64,000 nt of DNA from CAYSGL01 sp964520985 (GCA_964520985.1 CAZFPB010000002.1:62001-126000), one strand, 5' to 3'; counted from the first letter of the stretch, positions 1 through 9,400 are shown. Notes: generated by a model not told the origin, from the letters alone. Translations and numbers: made by a program.

Positions 1-755
1 AGATCCATTAACAAACGGTTTTCGTCGTATAGATCCTGAACCGAATTTGTTACTTGATTCTCATCAGTCCATTCTTCTTTCATCAACGCTGTCATTTCAT
101 ATGGATCAGCAAACGCTTTTTTGAGACGAGTTGCTCTAACACGTGGAAACGCAGATCTAATATTATCAGATGCGTCTCCTCTAATGCATTTCTCAAACAA
201 GAAATATTCGGCACTGTTATCAAATTTTTCTAACGTTTGATATTTGTCTGACATTGGAGAATACACGTCAACATTAGGGTTCTTAACAAGTTGCAGTAAG
301 TCACTATCAGCACTTAAAACGAGACATGACGAGTCGCAATGTTTCTGCACGAAACCGGCAATTAGATCATCTGCTTCAAGTTTTTCGCATGCAAGAGTGA
401 TAATAGTAGAGAATTCAGTTAACAGCGTTTCCAATTCTCGACATTGTCCAAGGAACCTCATGTACTTCTGCTTTTCAGCTTCTGTCATTCCTTCTCTACG
501 ATGTCCTTTGTATGGACGTCTCGACAAGCATACATCTGAACTGGTATAGTCTTTACGCCATGAGCTTCTATCGAAAGCAATTACAATTTTCGCAGGATTA
601 AATTTGCGAACATACATGCTTAACGTAGTTAATACGATATGTGCAGCTAATCCGTCAGTTTCATCATCGCCGTCTGCCCGTTTAGCATAGAATGAACGAT
701 ACAGTAAGTTGCTAATATCAAAAATCAAATAATCGTATGTTTTATTCGAATTCAC
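1..755 (-). CDS. 5'-3' exonuclease, T4 RNase H / FEN-like (3' end cut by window)
   Basis: About 251 residues are visible; the C-terminus lies outside the window. The protein shows the marks of the FEN/5'-3' exonuclease superfamily: an N-terminal DYLIFDISNLLYRSF strand with the first metal-binding Asp, EADDLI near residue 125, LSADSDLLQLV, and GDASDNI in the helix-hairpin-helix region. In T4 the homologue removes RNA primers from lagging-strand fragments, which fits its place next to the clamp and polymerase. I chose the GTG start at 755 because GAGGAAA lies about 6 nt upstream. It overlaps the upstream gene by 14 nt. Family is clear; the exact orthologue is not. Confidence 0.85.
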   Translation of the reverse strand, partial: MNSNKTYDYLIFDISNLLYRSFYAKRADGDDETDGLAAHIVLTTLSMYVRKFNPAKIVIAFDRSSWRKDYTSSDVCLSRRPYKGHRREGMTEAEKQKYMRFLGQCRELETLLTEFSTIITLACEKLEADDLIAGFVQKHCDSSCLVLSADSDLLQLVKNPNVDVYSPMSDKYQTLEKFDNSAEYFLFEKCIRGDASDNIRSAFPRVRATRLKKAFADPYEMTALMKEEWTDENQVTNSVQDLYDENRLLMD

Positions 756-1413
756 TTGGCTTTCCTCGTTTGCTGTTTTCTTCTATTGCACGATCTTCTA
801 AATCATCGTGTAGTGTTTCTGTAAGCGAGGCAATCCATTTTCTGACAATTTCTTCATCGGATTTACCATCGTAACCGTTTTCTTTAAGATATGAAATAAA
901 CGGAATGTTCCAATCTAATTGAATCTGGATTCCTTGACCGTCAATTGCATCTCCTGTAATCTCAATGCGAGGTTCTGTAACGAAATCGACGTCTTGTTTA
1001 ATTCCTTTGTCTTTAACAGACTGTTGGAACAGTTCCAGTTTAGATATTCTTTCAACAACAGCTTCAATTGCACTCATCTGCTGTATGTGTTTATCGTGAG
1101 TTGTTTGTCGTATATCTGCATCATTGCTGTCTAATGATTTGAGTGCTTCCTCAATATTTTTAACTGTTTCAGCTGCATCAGCATCGTTGCTACGTAACGA
1201 CTTTATGGATTCGCCAATAGCTGTAAACATTTCACCAGCAATTTCTCGTGCCCTTGATAACTGATCGATAGTCTTATTGGCTTCATCCAATTGAATATTT
1301 AACTGTTGAATGTCGCGAGAGAGCTCTGTTATAGCTAACGATTGACTAGCAATACGATGCATTACATCTTGATGCAATTGTTCAAAGTGTTGTTTTATTT
1401 TTTTGAAAAACAT
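742..1413 (-). CDS. hypothetical coiled-coil protein
   Basis: 223 residues, no family recognised. Residues about 1-130 are heptad-rich and predicted coiled coil, with a repeated LKSLRSNDADAAE / LKSLDSNDADIRQ unit suggesting internal duplication. The C-terminal third is acidic (DGKSDEEIVRKWIASL...). It starts 2 nt after the clamp stop and overlaps the exonuclease start, so it belongs to the replication operon. AAGGATC provides a ribosome-binding site. Confidence 0.75.
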   Translation of the reverse strand: MFFKKIKQHFEQLHQDVMHRIASQSLAITELSRDIQQLNIQLDEANKTIDQLSRAREIAGEMFTAIGESIKSLRSNDADAAETVKNIEEALKSLDSNDADIRQTTHDKHIQQMSAIEAVVERISKLELFQQSVKDKGIKQDVDFVTEPRIEITGDAIDGQGIQIQLDWNIPFISYLKENGYDGKSDEEIVRKWIASLTETLHDDLEDRAIEENSKRGKPSEFE

Positions 1414-1415
1414 AG

Positions 1416-2132
1416 TTAGATCCTTTGGATTTGTGTCATATACATGTCAAAATTGTTGACGTTTACTTTCAACAATCCTGTAGATGCAGTTATATATAAC
1501 GACTGATTAGGGTCGTGTTTCAACAAACTAGTGATCAATTTTGCTGAATATGTATAACTAAAATCTGTATTAACAGAATTGTCAATTACTTCAACATACG
1601 ATCCTGTATCGTATGTCAATTTATCATTCGTTGCTGTGTCGTTCATTTCAACGAACAATTGTCCGTTCGTTGATTTTAGTACAACGTCATCGTTGCTCAT
1701 AGCTGAGCTAGCTTTTGTGATTAAGCTAATAATGTCAGCAGATAGATTGAATTGATAACGTGCAATATCGTTAAGTTTTTTAGGAACTCGAATGGTTTCA
1801 GGATTAGAACAACGATAGTCTACGGAAAATCCTTTGCTAGAAAGATTAATGGAACGCACATATGGGTGGGTCGTATCCATGGTTATTGTAGCTTTAACAT
1901 CGCCGCTTAACTTCGCCAAATCAAAACGAGAAACAAATGTTGATAGGCGAGTAAGTGCAATTGCAGGGAATGGCAAACTGGGGATGTCTGACTGATGTAA
2001 CATTACAACAGATCGTCCATCGTCGACTGCTCGAACTCTATCAGGTTCGATAATCACAGCCTCGATCTTGGCCATCATTGCGGTATTGATAACACTGATG
2101 ACGTATTGAAGAATATCTGATTCTAATTTCAT
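1416..2132 (-). CDS. 45: DNA polymerase sliding clamp (gp45-like)
   Basis: 238 residues, close to T4 gp45 (228). The protein would form a trimeric ring that tethers the polymerase and, in T4, also activates late transcription. The SVDYRCSNPETIRVPKK segment matches the RSTDPETVYTPKK interdomain region of gp45, and the overall pattern of two clamp repeats is recognisable. The gene sits just downstream of the split polymerase gene on the same strand. T4-type late promoters elsewhere in the window make a second, transcriptional role likely (inference). Confidence 0.85.
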   Translation of the reverse strand: MKLESDILQYVISVINTAMMAKIEAVIIEPDRVRAVDDGRSVVMLHQSDIPSLPFPAIALTRLSTFVSRFDLAKLSGDVKATITMDTTHPYVRSINLSSKGFSVDYRCSNPETIRVPKKLNDIARYQFNLSADIISLITKASSAMSNDDVVLKSTNGQLFVEMNDTATNDKLTYDTGSYVEVIDNSVNTDFSYTYSAKLITSLLKHDPNQSLYITASTGLLKVNVNNFDMYMTQIQRI

Positions 2133-2188
2133 GGTAGTCTCTTATTTTTATTTGGTTCGATTGTATTTGCAAATTGGTTATTAATCAA

Positions 2189-3370
2189 CTAAAACTCAAA
2201 TGCATCTTCGATTAATATGTCTCTTGGTGTTGGACTCTTCTTGCCAATAGCTCTAATAATGTTTTCAAGTGGCTTATCGACTAACCGTAAAATTTGAGCG
2301 TTAAAGTCAATCTCAAAATTGTCATAGAACCATTGTGGAATTACTTCAATGTCAGTAGGTAACGCAATGCTTTTAAACTTTCCATATTGTTTAGTTAAGT
2401 AGAATACCTTAATTTTCATGCCAGAAATAATAGGCGTAGTGCTCTTATCATTAAATTGCTCTAGACACTTGTTAAAGTGAATAGAAGCGGCTACATGTCC
2501 AGGCAGGCGTGCAGTCACATCTATGTCGTAGTCAGTGGTATACTTTTCCACGTTCTTAACACCTTTAGGAAGACCGACATCTAAAGGATTTTTCGATGAC
2601 CGCAGTTGTTGTTTGTAATCGACAATTTCTTTAGCAACATCTTTCCAGTCTTTTCCGCGCAAATAGTCGCCTACGAAGTTGTTGAGACGTTTCCCAATCA
2701 CTGGAGGTAATGTCGTTTTGATAGTATCAAGTCCCATTACCTTTAAGTTGTCACATGATTTACCTTCTTTATCGACAATGTTAAGAATGTAACGTTTTTT
2801 ATCAACAAAGATACCATTTCGCGAAATAATCTCACGGCCAGTTTGAATTAGAGTATCAAAAGATGGTTGACATAAGAAATTGTTTCTCATGAATTCCGGG
2901 AAGCTGTCGTTGACGAGTTTAGCTACAGTGTCAGCAATTTCAATTGCTTCTTCTTTATTGGAGGCAAATGTGTTGAAATATGTTGAGTCTGTATCCCCGT
3001 AAATGATGCAATCTGTTTGGAACTTGCCATTAAACACAGGACCGTCTAATGCGACAGATGCAGGTTGTCCACTCTCAGCAGCCTCCTTGATGTTTTCATA
3101 TAATGGAAATTCAATGTCATATTTTCCTGTTAACTCAAGATTAACTTGTCTGCATTGATGCTTCAGAATATTTCTACCTGTAGCCGTGGTACTCTCTCCT
3201 AACCGTAGATCAAAAAATCTAAAGAACATGTTAGTAAGAGCACCATAAAGTGAATTGAGTTTAATCTTATAAACATATTGCAGTCGATCGTAATATTCAG
3301 CTTGTTGAAGACACAGATCATATTCTGCTGCATCTTCATCTGACATTTGGATTCCTTCTCTTATTTGCAT
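2189..3370 (-). CDS. 43: DNA polymerase family B, C-terminal half (palm motifs B and C, thumb)
   Basis: 393 residues. Carries polymerase motif B (KIKLNSLYGAL), motif C (IYGDTDSTY) and the KKRY-type motif (DKKRYILN), so it supplies part of the catalytic site. The N-terminal half, with the exonuclease and motif A, is a separate gene 11 nt upstream. It has its own GAGGA ribosome-binding site and ATG, so two polypeptides are expected that must associate. Together the halves total about 950 residues, against about 900 for T4 gp43. Confidence 0.92.
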   Translation of the reverse strand: MQIREGIQMSDEDAAEYDLCLQQAEYYDRLQYVYKIKLNSLYGALTNMFFRFFDLRLGESTTATGRNILKHQCRQVNLELTGKYDIEFPLYENIKEAAESGQPASVALDGPVFNGKFQTDCIIYGDTDSTYFNTFASNKEEAIEIADTVAKLVNDSFPEFMRNNFLCQPSFDTLIQTGREIISRNGIFVDKKRYILNIVDKEGKSCDNLKVMGLDTIKTTLPPVIGKRLNNFVGDYLRGKDWKDVAKEIVDYKQQLRSSKNPLDVGLPKGVKNVEKYTTDYDIDVTARLPGHVAASIHFNKCLEQFNDKSTTPIISGMKIKVFYLTKQYGKFKSIALPTDIEVIPQWFYDNFEIDFNAQILRLVDKPLENIIRAIGKKSPTPRDILIEDAFEF

Positions 3371-3381
3371 TTTGTCCTCAA

Positions 3382-5049
3382 TTAATTATGTGAATATCCA
3401 GTGTAATCACTGGGATCTCTATCGTTGAGAGATTTAGACGTTACAATAGCGTCTGTATATTTTTTAAGAATGGCTGCTGCTTTAGCTTCAGATTCTTTCT
3501 TTAATTTTTGATAGTGTTTGCGTTTTGCGTACCAATCTGTTAGAATTGACGGAATAATTCCTGTAGTAGATTGATCAAATACAGTTCCGTAACCTGATAC
3601 AGCCCACTTATTTTCAATAAGAATTTCTCGCCACTCTGCAGCCGGCAACGTGAGTACTTCATCAGTTTTTTCTTCGATGAATGTTATAGGTTGACTGCTA
3701 CTGCTTGCAATCCTTAAAAAAGCTTCTTCATACTCTGCAAACTGACCTCGCAGCGTTTCGGGAGAGATATTGATGCTTCGAATCGCAGATGGATACAGCG
3801 AGTTAATATCAACAGAACCAGCCCATTTATGTTCGCCAACACGAGGTAACAATACAAATGCACCAGCAATTTGGCGATCGTCTTTAGTAGGTTTCCAGTT
3901 TGGAACTACTCTTCTCAGTTCGTGATGGCAGTAGTTTACAATAGCTTGTTCTGCAAGTTTAATTGTACCAGCTACGTGCGAGAACAATCCGCATGACATG
4001 TGATACATCTCATTTGCTAAAGCGAAGTAACCTAGAATGTCTTCAAATCCACCTAGAATTTCAGTATCTCGAATGTTGTATCGTACAAAGAAAGCAAAGT
4101 TATCGCGATATAATTGATGCAAATTTCCCGAATATTCTAACTTAGGTAATGATGGATTGCCGTCTTTATCCACAAGAACTGTATCTGCAATAGCGGCTAA
4201 TCGGTACGATGGTCGTTCTCCAGGTTCATACTTCTTATATAATATCATATAGTCAGAACCGATTCTTCCTTGAAGGTCAAGAACTTCGTTGAGCTTTTTC
4301 TGCCCTTCTTTGTCCATTATATCTCGCCATCTTGGATTGCAATGGTTGAAGTCAAGACGTTTAAGTGCAGCAGGTCCTAATGTTCGTTCTATTCTTTTTC
4401 CGATATATGGGGTATCGAACATCTCACTGTTCCAACCGCATATAGCATCACTATCTTCAATGATGCTCAAGAACCGTTGTAATAGATCTCTTTCGTCGAC
4501 ACATAATTGAATGTCAATTGAATATTTGTGAATGATCGGAGAGTCTGGAGCTTGCTGTTCCATTTCTTTCATTAATAGTTCAGGCGTCCAATTCTTCCCG
4601 TCGTTAGGCGGAACGGCCAGAACAAATACTTCATTGCTCCAATAATGAAGTAATGCTATTGAATTAATTGGTGCGTATGGATTCAATACGCTAGAGAATC
4701 CAATAGCAGGATCGTAGTCCACCTCAATATCGTAAAACGTTAAGTGTAGTTGAGGAGCTGGAATGCCATAGTAAGAATTTGAAAGAATTCGAATTTCAGG
4801 TGGGATATCACTTTCAAACGCAATTCCTGCTAATTCATCCGATCTCTTCCCTTCGAAGAAGTCTTTAGAATTTTTGAAGGTCTTTTTACGTAATTTGTCG
4901 TTGTAGATAGATGTGTATGTTCCATTAGGATCAGGAACGTAATAGTAGTATGGAGCATTATAGAATTGTTCAATTCTACCATCTGGTGTTCGTTCCCACA
5001 CTAGAACTTGGTTTTTAAAGCGTTGATGTATTGCTGAAATGTAACTCAT
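3382..5049 (-). CDS. 43: DNA polymerase family B, N-terminal half (3'-5' exonuclease and motif A)
   Basis: 555 residues from the ATG at 5049 (AAGGA 6 nt upstream; the frame is open a little further). Exo I is DIEV at about residues 107-110, Exo II is GWNSEMFDTPYIG, Exo III is YNIRDTEI, and polymerase motif A is DINSLYPS. The chain ends at TGYSHN, between motif A and motif B, and the rest of the enzyme is encoded by the next gene. Split gp43 is known from some T4-like Aeromonas phages, where a homing endonuclease gene separates the parts. Here only 11 nt separate them and no endonuclease is present. Confidence 0.93.
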   Translation of the reverse strand: MSYISAIHQRFKNQVLVWERTPDGRIEQFYNAPYYYYVPDPNGTYTSIYNDKLRKKTFKNSKDFFEGKRSDELAGIAFESDIPPEIRILSNSYYGIPAPQLHLTFYDIEVDYDPAIGFSSVLNPYAPINSIALLHYWSNEVFVLAVPPNDGKNWTPELLMKEMEQQAPDSPIIHKYSIDIQLCVDERDLLQRFLSIIEDSDAICGWNSEMFDTPYIGKRIERTLGPAALKRLDFNHCNPRWRDIMDKEGQKKLNEVLDLQGRIGSDYMILYKKYEPGERPSYRLAAIADTVLVDKDGNPSLPKLEYSGNLHQLYRDNFAFFVRYNIRDTEILGGFEDILGYFALANEMYHMSCGLFSHVAGTIKLAEQAIVNYCHHELRRVVPNWKPTKDDRQIAGAFVLLPRVGEHKWAGSVDINSLYPSAIRSINISPETLRGQFAEYEEAFLRIASSSSQPITFIEEKTDEVLTLPAAEWREILIENKWAVSGYGTVFDQSTTGIIPSILTDWYAKRKHYQKLKKESEAKAAAILKKYTDAIVTSKSLNDRDPSDYTGYSHN

Positions 5050-5126
5050 GCGTGTCCTTATTATACTTTTGTACAATCATACGGAGTTGTTGCCGTTGAG
5101 ACAACTTGGTTAAAAACGCGTAATCT

Positions 5127-5134
5127 TATAAATA
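5127..5134 (+). promoter_or_regulatory. T4-type late promoter box TATAAATA
   Basis: Exact match to the T4 late -10 consensus, 31 nt before the start of the tail-fibre-like gene. No sigma70 -35 box is evident. Confidence 0.7.
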
Positions 5135-5164
5135 CCACTACATAAACATAATGGAGATGTGGTG

Positions 5165-7735
5165 ATGTCCAACTCGTTGCCTTTACAAGGTGAAAATGAT
5201 AAAAAATTAGGGGCTACGATGGCTCCATTGTCCGTAAGTGCTACAGATACGCCTTCATCATCAGTTCGCATCAGAGCTGGTTCTTTTTGGAATGCTTCTG
5301 GTCAATTAGTAGAATATCCAGGCGGTGTAACTCCGACTATTATTCCACCTTCAAGCGCTGCCCGTTGGGCTCTTATTTCTCTTAATGGATCAGGAGGCGT
5401 TGAAATTACTTATGGTGCAACGTCAGCTTCTCCTTCAATTCCAGCTCCGTCGCCTGATACTTTACCGCTGGCAGCAATTTTTCAGCAAGCTGGAACTACA
5501 AATATCGTTAATACACGTATTAATGATGTACGTCCAGTATTTCAAACATCTGATGCCGTTTCAAACATTGCACAACAATTAAGCATTCGTCCAACGTTTA
5601 CTGATGTAGCAGCAGATTTAGCAACGAAAGCTGACGTTACAGGAACGCCATCAGCATTGTTTAATTTAAATGTCAATAATACAACAGCCGCGTCCACCTC
5701 TGGTATTGTAGTTGAACGTGGAGCTGATGCACCTGTTTCAATTCGTTATAATTCATCTACATCTAAGTGGGAATTTACGAATGATGGCATTAACTTCGGC
5801 GATATCCCAGCTGCGTCTGGTGTATATGCACCTATTGTGCACACCCATGTTCACACAGATATTACTGATTGGAACTCTGCAATTAACGTATCCACACAAA
5901 CAAAAATGGATAAAATTGTGGGTGGAACGGTTGGCAACGTAGCAGTAATAGATTCTACTGGAAATGTTATTGACGGTGGAGAATCGGCAGCTGATTTTGC
6001 ATTGCTATCGGATCTTGCATTAAAAGCAAATACTACTGATGTAGTTCACAATACTGGCGTTGAATCTATTGGTGGTCCAAAAACGTTTACTGATTGGTTG
6101 ACAGTAACCACTCCATCTAGTCTTCCACTTACGTTGTTCACGCAACCTGGGGACGCTGGTTTAGAGATAACTCGCCCTGGCGGAAATCCGGCAGCTCAAT
6201 TTAAATGGGATGAAACATCTCAAACGTGGCAGGTAGGATTAGTTGGCGGGGCTATGTCTAGCGTTTTAACGTCGGCGGTGGTTGACGATAAGATGGATAA
6301 AGTAGTTGGTGCTGTATCTGGAAACATTGCCATTTTTGGAGCCGGCGGCCAGGTATTTGATACAGGATTAGCACCATCCGGTTTTGTTAATAATGCAACA
6401 TTATCATCGATGATGGCATTAAAAGCTGATGTGGTTCACCAACACACAACAGGAGATATAACTAACTTTACCCCAGCTGTTAATGGTGCTATTACATCGG
6501 CGTTATCTACAGCCACGTTTGCACAATCCCAGGTAACAAACCTAGTAACCGATCTGGCTGGCAAAATGGATAATGTTGTTGCTATAGAGCAACAATTAGC
6601 TGCATTTGATGGTACAAATTGGATTGGTGGTGATATTTCTACTGGCAGATTGCTTTGGGTTAACGATGCAGGAAATCCAGCAGTTGCTAATGGTACGATT
6701 AATCGTCCATATACTACAATTCAAGATGCTATTGATAACGCACCAGGAACTAATAGTGTCATTTTAGTCATGCCACGCAGTGACGGAAGTACAAACTGGG
6801 AAGGGTTCACAATCCACAATCGTAATAACATTACGATTCAAGGTTGGGGTTTAACAGATGCTCATGCAGTTCGTGTTGACGGTGCAGTCACAATTTCTGG
6901 TACGACGACCCGCGCTAAATTAAAAGATCTTAGCATTTGGTCTACAACAACTACAGAAGTTCCATTAACAATTCAAGACACTGAAGGCCGCCATTTCTTT
7001 GACAACGTAACAATTGAACGATTTGTTGGAAGTACTGTACCTGCTGTTGAAATTGCAGGAATTCTTCAAAACTGGGTAGCGTTCGTATTCAGCAATGTTG
7101 GTGGTCCTGTAATGTTAGGAGGTACTCCAGCTGCTGATACTATCGTTAGCTTTCGTAATAGCAATCATCCGTTAACTACGATTACCGTAGATCATGATAA
7201 TTACATATGTATGGTATATGATACGCCAAGAATTGGACACACCACTCATGCGGCAGGCCAGCTGTTAATGAAAAATGTGGCCGAAATAACGCCTACAAGT
7301 GGTGTTGGTATAACCAGTACAGCATCTGCGACAGGTAACAATAGATTGGTGTTGCAAGAAGTTAATATGCGTCGATTCAGTGGCAATTCTAATATCTTTA
7401 GCGCTATCAATAAACCTGGAGCGTGTGATTATTTCATTGGCAATTGCACACACGATTTAACTCTTGATGTGTTGACAGGAAATCGTATTGTTTACGGTAC
7501 GGATTCTAGTGATGTGGGTTTTGTACATACCCCAGTGAATTTCACAGCATCAGAAAACGTAGATGAGGCGTTGAAAGCGATTGATGTGGCACTTGGTAAT
7601 AAACCACATATTGTTGCCGTTCCAGGAACATCATCATCAGCTGGAAATACCGGTGATATTGCGTTTGATAGTTCGTACATTTACGTGTGCATATCTCCGA
7701 ACACGTGGGTTCGATCACCAGCAGCTACATGGTAA
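5165..7735 (+). CDS. tail fibre / spike-like virion protein with beta-helix
   Basis: 856 residues from the ATG at 5165 (GGAG 8 nt upstream; the GTG at 5159 is too close). The N-terminal 130 residues resemble phage fibre or baseplate attachment modules. The middle holds repeated blocks of the type AxKMDKVVGxVxGNIAxxxxxG and ALKADxVHxHxxxDITxF, typical of trimeric fibre shafts. From about residue 495 (GRLLWVNDAGNPAVANGTINRPYTTIQDAID) a pectate-lyase-like right-handed beta-helix begins, as in receptor-binding or depolymerase spikes. It is preceded by a late promoter and followed by a strong terminator, so it forms a single-gene late unit on the opposite strand to its neighbours. Enzymatic activity is not established. 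Confidence 0.8.
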   Translation: MSNSLPLQGENDKKLGATMAPLSVSATDTPSSSVRIRAGSFWNASGQLVEYPGGVTPTIIPPSSAARWALISLNGSGGVEITYGATSASPSIPAPSPDTLPLAAIFQQAGTTNIVNTRINDVRPVFQTSDAVSNIAQQLSIRPTFTDVAADLATKADVTGTPSALFNLNVNNTTAASTSGIVVERGADAPVSIRYNSSTSKWEFTNDGINFGDIPAASGVYAPIVHTHVHTDITDWNSAINVSTQTKMDKIVGGTVGNVAVIDSTGNVIDGGESAADFALLSDLALKANTTDVVHNTGVESIGGPKTFTDWLTVTTPSSLPLTLFTQPGDAGLEITRPGGNPAAQFKWDETSQTWQVGLVGGAMSSVLTSAVVDDKMDKVVGAVSGNIAIFGAGGQVFDTGLAPSGFVNNATLSSMMALKADVVHQHTTGDITNFTPAVNGAITSALSTATFAQSQVTNLVTDLAGKMDNVVAIEQQLAAFDGTNWIGGDISTGRLLWVNDAGNPAVANGTINRPYTTIQDAIDNAPGTNSVILVMPRSDGSTNWEGFTIHNRNNITIQGWGLTDAHAVRVDGAVTISGTTTRAKLKDLSIWSTTTTEVPLTIQDTEGRHFFDNVTIERFVGSTVPAVEIAGILQNWVAFVFSNVGGPVMLGGTPAADTIVSFRNSNHPLTTITVDHDNYICMVYDTPRIGHTTHAAGQLLMKNVAEITPTSGVGITSTASATGNNRLVLQEVNMRRFSGNSNIFSAINKPGACDYFIGNCTHDLTLDVLTGNRIVYGTDSSDVGFVHTPVNFTASENVDEALKAIDVALGNKPHIVAVPGTSSSAGNTGDIAFDSSYIYVCISPNTWVRSPAATW

Positions 7736-7736
7736 T

Positions 7737-7764
7737 AAAAAAGGCCCTTTAAAGGGCCTTTTTT
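7737..7764. terminator. bidirectional Rho-independent terminator
   Basis: AGGCCCTTTAAAGGGCCT palindrome flanked by A6 and T6. It can end both the fibre gene (plus) and the convergent DsbA-like gene (minus). Confidence 0.9.
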
Positions 7765-7788
7765 ATTTGAGGTAGAAAAATACTTTCT

Positions 7789-8148
7789 TTACTCAGATTC
7801 TGAATCGGTTTCTTCTGATTCTTCAACGTCTGCTTCATCGAGTGGATCATCAGATGTTTTTGATCCACTGATGATCAGCATGTCCCAAAGCATTTCGAAA
7901 TGTTGGTTTTCTTCAGCGCGTGATTCATAATCTCGTTTGTACATGGTTGTTGCTAATTTACGAATCAGTTTTTTATCAATACCAGTGTTAGCTGACAGAT
8001 CGTCTACTGTTTCTTTAATAGCGTCTTTTTCATCATCAATACGTTGCATGTAATGAGTGATAGTGTACAAAGTCTGTTTGAATTTTTTGCGTTCTTCCAG
8101 GTTGGTGATAATATCTTGAACGCGATCGCCATTGTTGTTCTTAGCCAT
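7789..8148 (-). CDS. DsbA-like double-stranded DNA-binding protein
   Basis: 119 residues from the ATG at 8148, with GGAGGA 7 nt upstream (an in-frame TTG at 8163 is less likely). The segment NTGIDKKLIRKLATTMYKRDY matches the core of T4 DsbA (ELGVDGKMFNRLLALYHKDN), a small protein that binds near late promoters. The C-terminal 25 residues are very acidic (DEADVEESEETDSESE). The ribosome-binding site lies in a hairpin (8154-8189) with a sigma70-type promoter just upstream. Confidence 0.65.
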   Translation of the reverse strand: MAKNNNGDRVQDIITNLEERKKFKQTLYTITHYMQRIDDEKDAIKETVDDLSANTGIDKKLIRKLATTMYKRDYESRAEENQHFEMLWDMLIISGSKTSDDPLDEADVEESEETDSESE

Positions 8149-8153
8149 TGAGA

Positions 8154-8215
8154 AATCCTCCAATATAATTATTGTTATGCTGGAGGATTCTATCGAATCT
8201 ACTTTAAGTTGTCAA
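8154..8215 (-). promoter_or_regulatory. sigma70-type promoter and SD-masking hairpin of the DsbA-like gene
   Basis: On the minus strand TTGACA (8215-8210), 17 nt, TAGAAT (8192-8187). AATCCTCCA (8189-8181) is perfectly complementary to TGGAGGATT (8162-8154), which contains the Shine-Dalgarno. The expected start site, about 8180, is just downstream of the 5' arm. Transcripts from this promoter would lack the arm and read-through RNA would keep it. Confidence 0.65.
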
Positions 8216-8839
8216 CTACTCTAATCCAGCAAACCATGTGGTATAGTCGCCTGGGAAGCGAGCTGGATTATAAATGTATGGAGCTGTTGCAGCAATTTGA
8301 ATGCGTGCTTGATACAAATCACCAATTTGTACAAGACTTGTAGCGTTGATGAAATGAGGATCACTTGGAAATGCAACTAATGTGCCACGCTGCGGCTGAA
8401 AACTGAAACCATGTTGTGGGAATTCTAACTTACCACCATACACTTCATATTCGCTTTCAAACGGTGTAAAGTCTTGATAGTCGCTTAAAAATAAGATCGC
8501 CGTTAAATCACGTTGTAATACGCGTAACCATTTACCACGAACAAATCGTGAATTTTCGCTGTTGGGTTCACCAGTAGAACCTGGCGGAAACCATTCAAAG
8601 TTAATGCGTTCTGTACCCTTGTATACCAATTCGTAATGTGCTTGCAATTCGGGTAAAAGATTAACTAATTTTGAATAGATTAATGATTCAGCAGTATCGC
8701 ATGTTTTTAATGTTTTTACCTCTCTGTCTTCAACATCTCTGTCTGGAGTAATAAAATCGATGTCGTCAAGAATCTTCTCACATGCTAACGGTGATATAAA
8801 TTCTTGAACTACATAGAACGGTGATTTAACTGTTTTCAT
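8216..8839 (-). CDS. 2OG-Fe(II) oxygenase-like protein (prolyl-hydroxylase fold)
   Basis: 207 residues. The double-stranded beta-helix signature is visible: RDLTAILFLSDYQ, YGGKLEFPQ, QPQRGTLVAFPSDPHFINATSLV and YQARIQI, as in phage and cyanophage 2OG oxygenases. The distal metal His and the 2OG-binding basic residue are present (PHFINA..., QARIQI). The HxD pair expected about ten residues before RDLT is not seen; the matching stretch reads PNSENSRF. It may be catalytically altered. It lies 3 nt from the aspartic-protease-like gene. Confidence 0.7.
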   Translation of the reverse strand: MKTVKSPFYVVQEFISPLACEKILDDIDFITPDRDVEDREVKTLKTCDTAESLIYSKLVNLLPELQAHYELVYKGTERINFEWFPPGSTGEPNSENSRFVRGKWLRVLQRDLTAILFLSDYQDFTPFESEYEVYGGKLEFPQHGFSFQPQRGTLVAFPSDPHFINATSLVQIGDLYQARIQIAATAPYIYNPARFPGDYTTWFAGLE

Positions 8840-8842
8840 CTA

Positions 8843-9400
8843 TTAGTCATCCTTTAAATTGCGAACTGCTTCTGTTTTGAAAAAGTTGATGATTTGATCG
8901 AATGTAACATTAGACTCACGCAATACGCGTAGAGCATCAATCACGTGTTGTTCGTTACGAATATCAGATGTGTTAGGTTCTGGTTCGATTTTGCTGTCAT
9001 CGGGATTGTTTTTTGAAACGTCAATAACAAAGCCACCCGGTTTAAGAACATTCTGACCTATAAGTAATGGGTTATCCATTTCAGAACGATCATTCAGGTT
9101 GAATAGAACGTCTTTCATGTCAACCCCTTCGACGTTAATATTAAGTTTGACAGTTGGTCGACGATCCGCTCCGTTATCGGCTGTGTGAACGTCTTGCTGT
9201 CCTTCAATGTCCATGGTGATAGTGTTATCGGATAAATGTTCGCAATTAAACGTAACGCGATTACCATTAACAGAAATATTAGTAGCGTGTAAAGAAGATG
9301 TAGTAGCTCCACTATCTACTTTTCCGCGAACTTGTTTGTTGTTGATAGAAATGAATGTTACGACGGCTGTATCGCCAATGATACGTTTTTGGTCTTCCAT
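8843..9400 (-). CDS. retropepsin-like aspartic protease (RimK-associated 'Zn protease' family)
   Basis: 185 residues. VRGKVDSGATTSSLHA has the DSGA active-site motif of single-domain aspartic proteases, and PLLIGQNVLKPGGFVIDVS matches the second conserved block of the DUF785/RimK-associated family. Retropepsins act as homodimers, each giving one Asp. The last 50 residues are a separate polar tail. The start codon lies in a hairpin whose 5' arm contains a late promoter box, so it is probably made late; a role in virion maturation is possible but inferred. Confidence 0.7.
   Translation of the reverse strand: MEDQKRIIGDTAVVTFISINNKQVRGKVDSGATTSSLHATNISVNGNRVTFNCEHLSDNTITMDIEGQQDVHTADNGADRRPTVKLNINVEGVDMKDVLFNLNDRSEMDNPLLIGQNVLKPGGFVIDVSKNNPDDSKIEPEPNTSDIRNEQHVIDALRVLRESNVTFDQIINFFKTEAVRNLKDD

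Noticed and set aside
2189..5049. Polymerase genes as one frameshifted gene
   Set aside because: A stop codon, an 11-nt gap and a separate GAGGA plus ATG precede the second half, so two genes are more likely than a sequencing error; resequencing would settle it.
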